Assembly (NCBI GenBank): GCA_013139395.1
Contig: WTAX01000388.1
Span: forward strand, 1 to 5,033
Length of the DNA stretch: 5,033 bases
From: Gammaproteobacteria bacterium
GTDB lineage: Bacteria > Pseudomonadota > Gammaproteobacteria > GRL18
Reading direction: 5' to 3'
The position numbers were made by a program, and so were the translations under genes. Positions 1 through 5,033 of the stretch are shown one piece after another. Position 1 is the first letter of the stretch. Each line of letters opens with the position of its first letter. A model generated the notes under the pieces. The model was not told the DNA's origin. It ran no database searches and worked only from the letters and a program-made list of their open reading frames with translations.

Positions 1-781
1 GATTGTAAACTCCTCCACCAGAGAAAAAGACATTGCCGGGATGCGTACCCAGATTGGTACAATGGCAGTTGATCTAAATGAACGTGATGATTTAGCCATG
101 ATTGCCGTGCAAGGTCCGAATGCCAGAAATTTAGCTGCTCAGGCGCTGGGTGATGACATTGCAGGAGCTGACGAACTAAAGCCGTTTAATGCACTATTAA
201 TCAATGCGGGTGCTGATAATGAACGCTTTGTGGCTCGTACTGGTTATACCGGTGAAGATGGTTATGAAATTGTCTGTGCCAATGATCAGGCCGAAACCAT
301 GTGGAACTTGTTAGCTGATGCCGGTGTCAAACCTTGCGGATTAGGTGCTCGTGATACTCTGAGACTTGAGGCGGGTATGAATCTTTACGGCAATGATATG
401 GATGAAACTCAATCGCCATTAGAAAGCGGTCTGAGCTGGACGGTTGACTTTAGCAATGAGCAACGTCAGTTTAATGGTCGTGAGGCACTGGAGAAACAAA
501 AGGAGCAGGGCTTAAAGTATAAATTTGTCGGCCTGATCCTCAAGGGTAAAGGTGTTTTGCGTGCCCATCAAAAAGTGCTGCTTGAAGGTGCTGCAGATGG
601 CGGCAAAGAAGGCGAACTGACCAGCGGCAGTTTTTCTCCCACCATGCAGCAGGCCATAGGCTTTGCCCGGGTACCGCTTGAGACCGGTGATACCTGTCTG
701 GTTGAAATACGCAAAAAACAACTGGCAGCACAGGTGGTTAAATTACCATTTGTACGTCAGGGTAAAGTGTTAGTCGAATAA
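1..781 (+). CDS. gcvT: Aminomethyltransferase, glycine cleavage T-protein (5'-truncated by window edge)
   Basis: GcvT takes the aminomethyl group from the lipoyl arm of GcvH, passes the one-carbon unit to tetrahydrofolate as 5,10-methylene-THF, and releases ammonia in the cytoplasm. The frame is open from base 2 (first full codon ATT) to TAA at 779-781, giving 259 visible residues. The first residues, IVNSSTREKD, match an internal stretch of E. coli GcvT about 110 residues from its start. The ATG at 41 is therefore internal, and the real start and the conserved N-terminal folate-site Asp lie outside the window. Visible family blocks are AVQGPNA, GYTGEDGYEI, the strongly conserved GLGARDTLRLEAGMNLYG, MDETQSPL, and the C-terminal barrel motif SGSFSPT followed by ARVP. 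Adding the missing part gives about 370 residues, the usual family length. It is the first visible gene of a gcvT-gcvH-gcvPA-gcvPB cluster. Any glycine riboswitch or promoter would lie upstream of the window. Identification is secure. Confidence 0.97.
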   Translation, partial: IVNSSTREKDIAGMRTQIGTMAVDLNERDDLAMIAVQGPNARNLAAQALGDDIAGADELKPFNALLINAGADNERFVARTGYTGEDGYEIVCANDQAETMWNLLADAGVKPCGLGARDTLRLEAGMNLYGNDMDETQSPLESGLSWTVDFSNEQRQFNGREALEKQKEQGLKYKFVGLILKGKGVLRAHQKVLLEGAADGGKEGELTSGSFSPTMQQAIGFARVPLETGDTCLVEIRKKQLAAQVVKLPFVRQGKVLVE

Positions 782-803
782 ATTTACATATAACTAAAAA
801 TAC

Positions 804-807
804 AAGG
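804..807 (+). promoter_or_regulatory. Ribosome binding site of gcvH
   Basis: AAGG lies 8 bases before the ATG at 816 in the A-rich 34-base gap after gcvT. It supports the chosen gcvH start. The gap holds no hairpin or T-run that would suggest a terminator, so gcvT and gcvH are probably co-transcribed. Confidence 0.6.
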
Positions 808-815
808 TAAAGAAA

Positions 816-1211
816 ATGAGTGATATACCACAGGAATTAAAATACACAGCATCCCATGAATGGGTTCGTATTGAAGATGACGGTACTTTAACCGTGGGCA
901 TTACTGAGCATGCTCAGGGTCTGTTAGGTGATATGGTGTTTGTTGAACTGCCTGATGTGGGTGATGATTTTGAAGCAGAGCAGGATTGTGCTGTGGTTGA
1001 ATCAGTAAAGGCGGCATCGGATATTTATTGCCCGATTGAAGGTCAGATTGTTGCGGTCAATGAAGAGTTGCAAGATTCTCCAGAGCAGATTAATGTTAAT
1101 GCTTATCATGAAGGCTGGATTTTCCGTATACAGCCTGTAAATGCCGATCATATTGATGAGCTGATGGGACCTGATGAATATGCTGAACTGGTTGAATCTG
1201 AATCCCATTAG
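816..1211 (+). CDS. gcvH: Glycine cleavage system H-protein, lipoyl carrier
   Basis: GcvH is the small cytoplasmic shuttle protein of the glycine cleavage system. Its lipoyl-lysine carries the aminomethyl group from the P-protein to the T-protein and is then reoxidised by dihydrolipoamide dehydrogenase. The product is 131 residues, against 129 in E. coli. It starts [17 protein letters not shown], the typical H-protein N-terminus (YTxxHEWV). The lipoylation motif [11 protein letters not shown] covers residues 61-71, with the modified lysine at K65 (codon 1008-1010). Later family features are the IVAVNEEL segment at about residues 78-85, the NxxxxxEGWIF block ending near residue 104, and an acidic C-terminus. 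The start is supported by AAGG 8 bases upstream. The stop TAG at 1209-1211 abuts a tandem repeat, and the repeat's first base is the last base of the stop codon. The lipoyl attachment enzyme and the L-protein are not in this window. No oddity is visible in the protein. Confidence 0.98.
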   Translation: MSDIPQELKYTASHEWVRIEDDGTLTVGITEHAQGLLGDMVFVELPDVGDDFEAEQDCAVVESVKAASDIYCPIEGQIVAVNEELQDSPEQINVNAYHEGWIFRIQPVNADHIDELMGPDEYAELVESESH

Positions 1212-1243
1212 TTCAACAAGAGCTCAACAAGAGTTCAACAAGA
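1211..1243 (+). repeat. Three tandem 11-bp units in the gcvH-gcvPA spacer
   Basis: The units are GTTCAACAAGA (1211-1221), GCTCAACAAGA (1222-1232) and GTTCAACAAGA (1233-1243). Units 1 and 3 are identical and unit 2 differs by one base. The array begins on the last base of the gcvH stop codon and fills about half of the 63-base spacer. It ends 31 bases before the gcvPA start, leaving that start's weak ribosome site clear. It has no self-complementary hairpin apart from a GAGCTC hexamer at 1220-1225. It is probably slippage-generated sequence, and its function is unknown. Confidence 0.9.
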
Positions 1244-1274
1244 ATAAAGCAAAGATAAGAGTTTGAGATAAAAA

Positions 1275-2711
1275 ATGCCCTATATACCCCATACACCGAA
1301 TGAAGTAGAAGAAATGCTTCGCGTCATTGGTGCAGAATCCATTGATGATCTGTTTGACGAAATTCCACAAGAACTGCGTATTGATCTGGAAAAAAGCACT
1401 GGCCTGAATGCTATCCCATTAGGGAAGTCTGAAATGGCTGTGCAGCGCCAGTTGTCAGAAAAAGCGATGCTTGATGGTACACCTTTGTGTTTTGCCGGTG
1501 GTGGCGCGTATGAGCATCATATTCCTGCCGCATTATGGGAAGTGGCTACTCGAGGTGAATTTTATTCGGCTTATACACCTTATCAGGCTGAAGCGAGTCA
1601 GGGTACATTACAGGTCATCTATGAATTTCAAAGTATGATTGCCAACCTGACGGCAATGGATGTGTCTAATGCTTCTTTGTATGACGGTGCTTCCGGTTTA
1701 GCAGAGGCTGTTTTAATGGCAGTGCGTGCTAACCGTAAGGCAAAATCAAAACGAATATTGATGCCTGAATCTGTTTCTCCGGTCTATCGTCAGGTTGTTG
1801 AAACAATAGTAAAAAATCAGGGTATTACACTGGAATTGATTGCTATTGACCAGACAACAGGCACTATTAATCAAGAACATGCTCAACAGCAGTTGCATAA
1901 TGATGAAACATTTGCCGCATTAGTCATACCTCAGCCTAATTATTTCGGCTCTCTTGAAGAGGTTCATCAACTGACAGATTGGGCACATAAACAAGGTGGT
2001 CTGGTGATAGCGCAAGTAAATCCGACGGCATTAGCATTATTGGAAGCACCGGGAAACTGGGGTGAGAACGGTGCTGATATCGCAGTAGGTGAAGCTCAGC
2101 CTCTGGGTATCCCACTGTCATCAGGCGGGCCTTATATTGGTTTTATAGCCTGTAAACAAAAACTGGTGAGACAATTACCCGGACGCATAGTCGGGCGTAC
2201 GGTTGATTTGGATGATAAGCCGGGATTCACTCTGACACTACAGGCCAGAGAGCAGCATATTCGTCGTTCCAAGGCTACTTCCAATATTTGTACTAATCAG
2301 GGATTGATGGCTACAGCAGTTACGCTATATCTTTCTTTTCTCGGTACGGATGGTCTGCAAAAAGTAGCGGCTTCCTGTGTGGCGAATACACAAAAATTAA
2401 TAACTCTATTAGAAAAAAGCCCGGAAATTAAGTTCCCTTTTGGTAAGACTGTTTTTCATGAATTTGTGGTGCAATTAGACGTGTCAGTAGATAGCGTTCT
2501 GGAGCGTCTGGCAGAAGAAGATATTGTTGGCGGGATTAATCTCTCAGCGCAGCAAGTTGCTGGTCAATCAGTCGATGCCAATAAAAATCAATTATTAATT
2601 TGTGTGACCGAAACAAAAACAGAAGAAGAATTACGCTTTTTCTCAGAGACGCTTATTGCTATCTGCTCAGAGATCAGCTCTTTATCCAATAGTGAAGGAG
2701 AGTTGTCATGA
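1275..2711 (+). CDS. gcvPA: Glycine dehydrogenase (decarboxylating) subunit 1, P-protein N-terminal half
   Basis: This is the alpha subunit of the split glycine decarboxylase. With GcvPB it decarboxylates glycine and loads the aminomethyl group on lipoyl-GcvH. The 478-residue product opens with the family hallmark [15 protein letters not shown]. Further blocks are [10 protein letters not shown] (75-84), [13 protein letters not shown] (101-113), SLYDGAS (134-140), [16 protein letters not shown] (275-290), RIVGRTVD (304-311) and [18 protein letters not shown] (325-342). The subunit has the aminotransferase-like fold, but no PLP lysine is expected here because it is supplied by GcvPB. Length is somewhat above the roughly 440-450 residues I associate with the family. 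The last 20 or so residues form a Ser/Glu-rich tail ([14 protein letters not shown]) after the conserved [10 protein letters not shown] region. The ATG at 1275 is preceded by a weak GAGA (1265-1268). The stop TGA overlaps the gcvPB start (ATGA, 2708-2711), suggesting translational coupling and matched amounts of the two subunits. Confidence 0.97.
   Translation: MPYIPHTPNEVEEMLRVIGAESIDDLFDEIPQELRIDLEKSTGLNAIPLGKSEMAVQRQLSEKAMLDGTPLCFAGGGAYEHHIPAALWEVATRGEFYSAYTPYQAEASQGTLQVIYEFQSMIANLTAMDVSNASLYDGASGLAEAVLMAVRANRKAKSKRILMPESVSPVYRQVVETIVKNQGITLELIAIDQTTGTINQEHAQQQLHNDETFAALVIPQPNYFGSLEEVHQLTDWAHKQGGLVIAQVNPTALALLEAPGNWGENGADIAVGEAQPLGIPLSSGGPYIGFIACKQKLVRQLPGRIVGRTVDLDDKPGFTLTLQAREQHIRRSKATSNICTNQGLMATAVTLYLSFLGTDGLQKVAASCVANTQKLITLLEKSPEIKFPFGKTVFHEFVVQLDVSVDSVLERLAEEDIVGGINLSAQQVAGQSVDANKNQLLICVTETKTEEELRFFSETLIAICSEISSLSNSEGELS
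2695..2700 (+). promoter_or_regulatory. Strong ribosome binding site of gcvPB inside the gcvPA 3' end
   Basis: AAGGAG lies 7 bases before the ATG at 2708 and within the final codons of gcvPA. It is the best Shine-Dalgarno match in the window. Together with the ATGA overlap it fixes the gcvPB start and suggests that gcvPB can both reinitiate and be initiated independently. Confidence 0.8.
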
Positions 2712-4219
2712 GTAAACGAATTATTGAACAAAATGCGGAAACACTGATCTTTGAACTATCCGATCAAAATCGTCGCAGCAGCTCACTTGCGCCGGATATT
2801 GATGTTAATGATGCCTGTAATAACCTGCCGGAACATTTACAACGTAAGAAAAAATTACAACTGCCTCAAGTGGGTGAACTACAAGTCGTACGTCATTACA
2901 CCCGTCTGTCACAAAAGAATTTTTCTATCGATACCCATTTTTATCCTTTGGGTTCCTGTACCATGAAGTACAATCCTCGTGTTTGTAATACGCTGGCACA
3001 ATTACCTGGTTTTACTGCCCGGCATCCAATGGCTCACAGCTCCATGAGTCAGGGTGTGATGAGCTGTTTGTTTGATTTACAAACATTACTGATGGAAGCC
3101 ACCGGTATGAAGCAGGTATCGCTGACACCAATGGCTGGTGCTCAGGGTGAATTTGCCGGTATTGCCATGATACGTGCTTATCATGATCACAATAAAGAGC
3201 TTCAGCCAGATAAAGAGCCAGAGCGTAGTGAAATTATTGTACCTGATGCAGCTCATGGTACCAATCCGGCTACGGCAGTCATGTGTGGTTATAAAGTAAA
3301 AGAAATTCCTACCAATGATCAGGGGGATATTGATATTGATGCGCTGGAAAAAATAATCGGCCCGCAAACCGCCGGTATTATGTTGACCAATCCGTCAACA
3401 TTAGGTGTCTTTGAACGTAAAATTAAACTCATTGCCGATATGATCCATAAGGCTGGTGGTCTGCTTTATTATGATGGCGCTAATCTTAATGCTATTTTGG
3501 GTAAAGTTAAACCCGGTGATATGGGGTTTGATGTGATTCATATGAATCTGCATAAAACTTTTTCGACGCCCCATGGCGGCGGCGGCCCGGGTTCAGGTCC
3601 AATTGGCGTTAGTGAACGCTTACAACCCTTTGTGCCGGTGCCGATTGTGGGCCACAATGAGCAGGGTTATTACTGGATAACAGAAAAAGAGCTGCCTTTG
3701 AGTATTGGTCGTTTATCGGCATGGATGGGTAATGTGGGTATCTTATTACGTGCCTATATTTATGCCTTGCTATTAGGTCGTAATGGTATGGTGCGTGTTG
3801 CTGATTTTGCTACTCTGAATGCCAACTATTTATTAAAACGTTTAATGGCGGCTAATTTTGAAATGGCCTTTCCAGAGCGTCGTGCCAGTCATGAATTTAT
3901 TCTCACCTTGCGCAAAGAAGCCAAAGAATATGGCACCACTGCTATGGATTTTGCCAAGCGTCTGCTGGATTATGGCTATCATGCACCGACAACTTATTTT
4001 CCTCTTTTAGTACCCGAATGCTTTTTAATCGAACCCACAGAAACCGAAAGCCGGGATGATTTAGATGCCTTTGTGGAAACACTGATCAAGATCAGAGATG
4101 AAGCAGAACAATCACCTAATTTATTAAAAGATGCACCTTTTGAGCTGCCTGTCAGACGTTTAGATGATGTCAAAGCCGCTCGTGAACTGGATCTTAACTT
4201 TTATTATTCAAAGTGTTAA
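2708..4219 (+). CDS. gcvPB: Glycine dehydrogenase (decarboxylating) subunit 2, P-protein C-terminal PLP-binding half
   Basis: This is the catalytic beta subunit of the split P-protein. It holds the pyridoxal phosphate that attacks glycine, releases CO2 and hands the aminomethyl group to lipoyl-GcvH. The 503-residue product begins [18 protein letters not shown]. It carries the block [16 protein letters not shown] (76-91), [14 protein letters not shown] (138-151), the [11 protein letters not shown] loop (180-190), and [12 protein letters not shown] (254-265). The PLP site is [21 protein letters not shown] (278-298), where K283 (codon 3554-3556) is the predicted Schiff-base lysine, just before the glycine-rich loop. 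The C-terminal region contains [24 protein letters not shown], which is typical of the family. Length is close to the usual 480-500 for stand-alone GcvPB. It overlaps gcvPA by 4 bases and has a strong AAGGAG site. The frame is intact and all expected motifs are present. The alternative, fusion into a single-chain GcvP, is excluded by the stop codon between the halves. Confidence 0.98.
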   Translation: MSKRIIEQNAETLIFELSDQNRRSSSLAPDIDVNDACNNLPEHLQRKKKLQLPQVGELQVVRHYTRLSQKNFSIDTHFYPLGSCTMKYNPRVCNTLAQLPGFTARHPMAHSSMSQGVMSCLFDLQTLLMEATGMKQVSLTPMAGAQGEFAGIAMIRAYHDHNKELQPDKEPERSEIIVPDAAHGTNPATAVMCGYKVKEIPTNDQGDIDIDALEKIIGPQTAGIMLTNPSTLGVFERKIKLIADMIHKAGGLLYYDGANLNAILGKVKPGDMGFDVIHMNLHKTFSTPHGGGGPGSGPIGVSERLQPFVPVPIVGHNEQGYYWITEKELPLSIGRLSAWMGNVGILLRAYIYALLLGRNGMVRVADFATLNANYLLKRLMAANFEMAFPERRASHEFILTLRKEAKEYGTTAMDFAKRLLDYGYHAPTTYFPLLVPECFLIEPTETESRDDLDAFVETLIKIRDEAEQSPNLLKDAPFELPVRRLDDVKAARELDLNFYYSKC

Positions 4220-4221
4220 TT

Positions 4222-4266
4222 TTTAGCTCTTAGAAGACCAGCTCTAATAATACCAGCTCTAATAAT
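4222..4266 (+). repeat. 15-bp tandem repeat (two perfect units plus one degenerate) between gcvPB and dgkA
   Basis: Two identical units ACCAGCTCTAATAAT occupy 4237-4251 and 4252-4266. The 15 bases before them (4222-4236) match 9 of 15 positions in register, so AGCTCT recurs at 4225, 4240 and 4255, exactly 15 bases apart. The array fills most of the 73-base spacer and stops before the dgkA ribosome site. I see no stable inverted repeat followed by a T-run, so it does not look like a terminator. Its function is unknown. Confidence 0.88.
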
Positions 4267-4276
4267 AATTGTTATC

Positions 4277-4280
4277 AGGA
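4277..4280 (+). promoter_or_regulatory. Candidate ribosome binding site deciding the dgkA start
   Basis: AGGA lies 12 bases before the ATG at 4293, a rather long but workable spacing. It favours that ATG over an in-frame TTG at 4269, which has only repeat sequence and no Shine-Dalgarno match upstream. Confidence 0.5.
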
Positions 4281-4292
4281 ATAAAAAACAAA

Positions 4293-4652
4293 ATGAAACC
4301 AGGTAAAACAGGGATTGCACGTATTATTGATGCCGGAGGTTATTCATGGCTGGGTTTAAAGGCGGCCTATCAACATGAGGCCGCTTTTCGTCAGGAACTC
4401 TTGCTAACAATTATTCTTTTACCAATGGCAATCTGGCTGGGAGAAAGTGGTCTTGAATCAGCTCTAATGATTGGCAGCTTGTTTGTTGTTTTAATTGCAG
4501 AGATCCTTAATTCTGCCATTGAAGCAGTGGTTGATCGCTTTGGTCCGGAACAACACGAATTGGCAGGAAGAGCTAAAGATATGGGGTCGGCCGCCGTCTT
4601 TTTGGCTTTAGCTAATGTTGTTATTGTCTGGATACTTGTTTTAGTCTTTTAG
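4293..4652 (+). CDS. dgkA: Diacylglycerol kinase, small integral membrane type
   Basis: DgkA phosphorylates diacylglycerol to phosphatidic acid with ATP in the inner membrane, recycling diacylglycerol produced for example by periplasmic glucan modification. From the ATG at 4293 the product is 119 residues, close to the 122 of E. coli DgkA. It shows the amphipathic N-terminal region with GYSWLGLKAAY and EAAFRQE (residues 16-35), where E29 matches an active-site Glu. Then come three hydrophobic segments at about 36-50, 56-71 and 98-119. The family signature EILNSAIEAVVDR spans 70-82, with the catalytic Glu at either E70 or E77 depending on numbering. ELAGRAKDMGSAAV (89-102) holds K95 and D96. 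An upstream in-frame TTG at 4269 would add 8 residues but lacks a ribosome site. It follows gcvPB after a repeat-bearing spacer, with no clear functional link to glycine cleavage. The homotrimeric family assembly is known from E. coli. Confidence 0.97.
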   Translation: MKPGKTGIARIIDAGGYSWLGLKAAYQHEAAFRQELLLTIILLPMAIWLGESGLESALMIGSLFVVLIAEILNSAIEAVVDRFGPEQHELAGRAKDMGSAAVFLALANVVIVWILVLVF

Positions 4653-4686
4653 CTTTATTATTTTTAAACCTTTTGCTTTAATTATC

Positions 4687-4691
4687 AAGGA
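4687..4691 (+). promoter_or_regulatory. Ribosome binding site of the PfkB-family kinase gene
   Basis: AAGGA sits 5 bases before the ATG at 4697 in the 44-base AT-rich gap after dgkA, and supports that start. The gap shows no clear terminator hairpin, so read-through from dgkA is plausible. Confidence 0.65.
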
Positions 4692-4696
4692 ATATT

Positions 4697-5033
4697 ATGA
4701 CAGCTCTTATTTGTGGCTCGGTTGCCTATGATCATATTATGGTTTTTCCCGATTATTTTAAAAACCATATTTTACCGGACAAAATTCATATGTTAAATGT
4801 GTCCTTTCTGGTGCCTGATATGCGTCGGGAATTTGGTGGTTGTGCTGGTAATATTGCCTATTCACTGAATCTTCTTGGCGGTGATGGAATACCAATGGCA
4901 ACAGTAGGAAAAGATTTTGCAGCCTATGCTCAATGGATAGAAAAATGTGGCATTTCCAGCCAATACCTTAAAGAAATTGAAACCAGCTTTACTGGCCAGG
5001 CGTTTATTACCACTGATCAGGACGATAATCAGA
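4697..5033 (+). CDS. PfkB-family sugar/nucleoside kinase, adenosine-kinase-like (3'-truncated by window edge)
   Basis: PfkB (ribokinase) family enzymes phosphorylate a sugar or nucleoside hydroxyl with ATP in the cytoplasm. The frame is open from ATG 4697 through the last base, giving 112 visible residues. The protein begins MTALICGSVAYDHIMVFPD, the usual first beta strand with a substrate-contacting Asp (here D12). The block FGGCAGNIAYSLNLLGG (46-62) matches PfkB signature 1, followed by MATVGKDF (67-74). The stretch NHILPDKIHMLNVSFLVPDM (23-42) forms the lid and resembles proteobacterial proteins annotated as adenosine kinase or carbohydrate kinase. The substrate cannot be fixed because the C-terminal catalytic DTxGAGD motif and the ATP site lie beyond the window. 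About two thirds of a roughly 310-residue protein is missing. The start is supported by AAGGA 5 bases upstream. Family assignment is secure and adenosine specificity is only likely. Confidence 0.9.
   Translation, partial: MTALICGSVAYDHIMVFPDYFKNHILPDKIHMLNVSFLVPDMRREFGGCAGNIAYSLNLLGGDGIPMATVGKDFAAYAQWIEKCGISSQYLKEIETSFTGQAFITTDQDDNQ

Noticed and set aside
512..731. Two minus-strand open frames of 63-69 codons opposite gcvT
   Set aside because: They lie wholly opposite a conserved coding region and show no recognisable domain.
41..781. ATG at 41 as the start of a complete gene
   Set aside because: The frame is open to the window edge and the codons before 41 encode NSSTREKD, a conserved internal GcvT segment. 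The ATG is an internal methionine.
1002..1208. Minus-strand open frame opposite gcvH
   Set aside because: It is a shadow of the conserved lipoyl-carrier gene, with no recognisable domain.
2751..2966. 71-codon open frame in another plus-strand frame of gcvPB
   Set aside because: It overlaps conserved GcvPB codons and its product has no recognisable features.
3086..3367. 93-codon minus-strand open frame opposite gcvPB
   Set aside because: It lies inside a strongly conserved P-protein region and has no family resemblance. It is best read as an antisense shadow.
3575..3591. Locally GC-rich patch with GGCGGCGGCGGC
   Set aside because: It encodes the conserved glycine-rich loop after the PLP lysine of GcvPB, which explains the composition.
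4269..4652. TTG at 4269 as the dgkA start
   Set aside because: It has no Shine-Dalgarno match, abuts the tandem repeat, and adds 8 residues without family counterpart. The ATG at 4293 gives the normal length.
4636..4664. Possible promoter TTGTTT, 17-base gap, TATTTT before the kinase gene
   Set aside because: It matches only 3 of 6 and 4 of 6 consensus bases in very AT-rich sequence, so it is not distinguishable from background.

Overview
This window looks like a stretch of a moderately AT-rich bacterial chromosome, most likely from a gammaproteobacterium. The visible GcvT, GcvH and DgkA proteins align residue-for-residue with long blocks of the Escherichia coli proteins. However, the P-protein of the glycine cleavage system is split into two subunits (GcvPA and GcvPB), unlike the single-chain GcvP of enterics. 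That points to another gammaproteobacterial lineage (methanotroph-like or sulfur-oxidiser-like would fit), but the lineage is an inference I cannot settle from the sequence alone. All genes are on the + strand and closely spaced.

Layout: positions 1-781 hold the 3' two thirds of gcvT (aminomethyltransferase), cut by the window's left edge. After 34 bases comes gcvH (816-1211), the lipoyl carrier. A 63-base spacer follows, carrying three tandem 11-bp units. Then come gcvPA (1275-2711) and gcvPB (2708-4219), the two halves of the PLP-dependent glycine decarboxylase, joined by a 4-base ATGA stop/start overlap. A 73-base spacer with a 15-bp tandem repeat leads to dgkA (4293-4652), a small membrane diacylglycerol kinase. 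After another 44 bases a PfkB-family kinase of the adenosine-kinase-like type starts at 4697 and runs off the right edge.

How they work together: GcvPA/GcvPB decarboxylate glycine and load the aminomethyl group on the lipoyl-lysine of GcvH. GcvT then transfers the one-carbon unit to tetrahydrofolate, releasing ammonia. The dihydrolipoamide dehydrogenase (L-protein) that reoxidises GcvH is not in the window, which is usual because it is shared with other complexes. dgkA and the kinase gene have no obvious pathway link to glycine cleavage and may simply be downstream in the same transcript or in a separate one. I see no convincing terminator or strong promoter between any of the genes.

The window is mostly ordinary housekeeping sequence. 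The only structure not explained by genes is a pair of short tandem repeats in two of the spacers, plus a near copy of one repeat inside dgkA. I find no evidence of a new biological system here, and no mobile element, CRISPR array or RNA gene.
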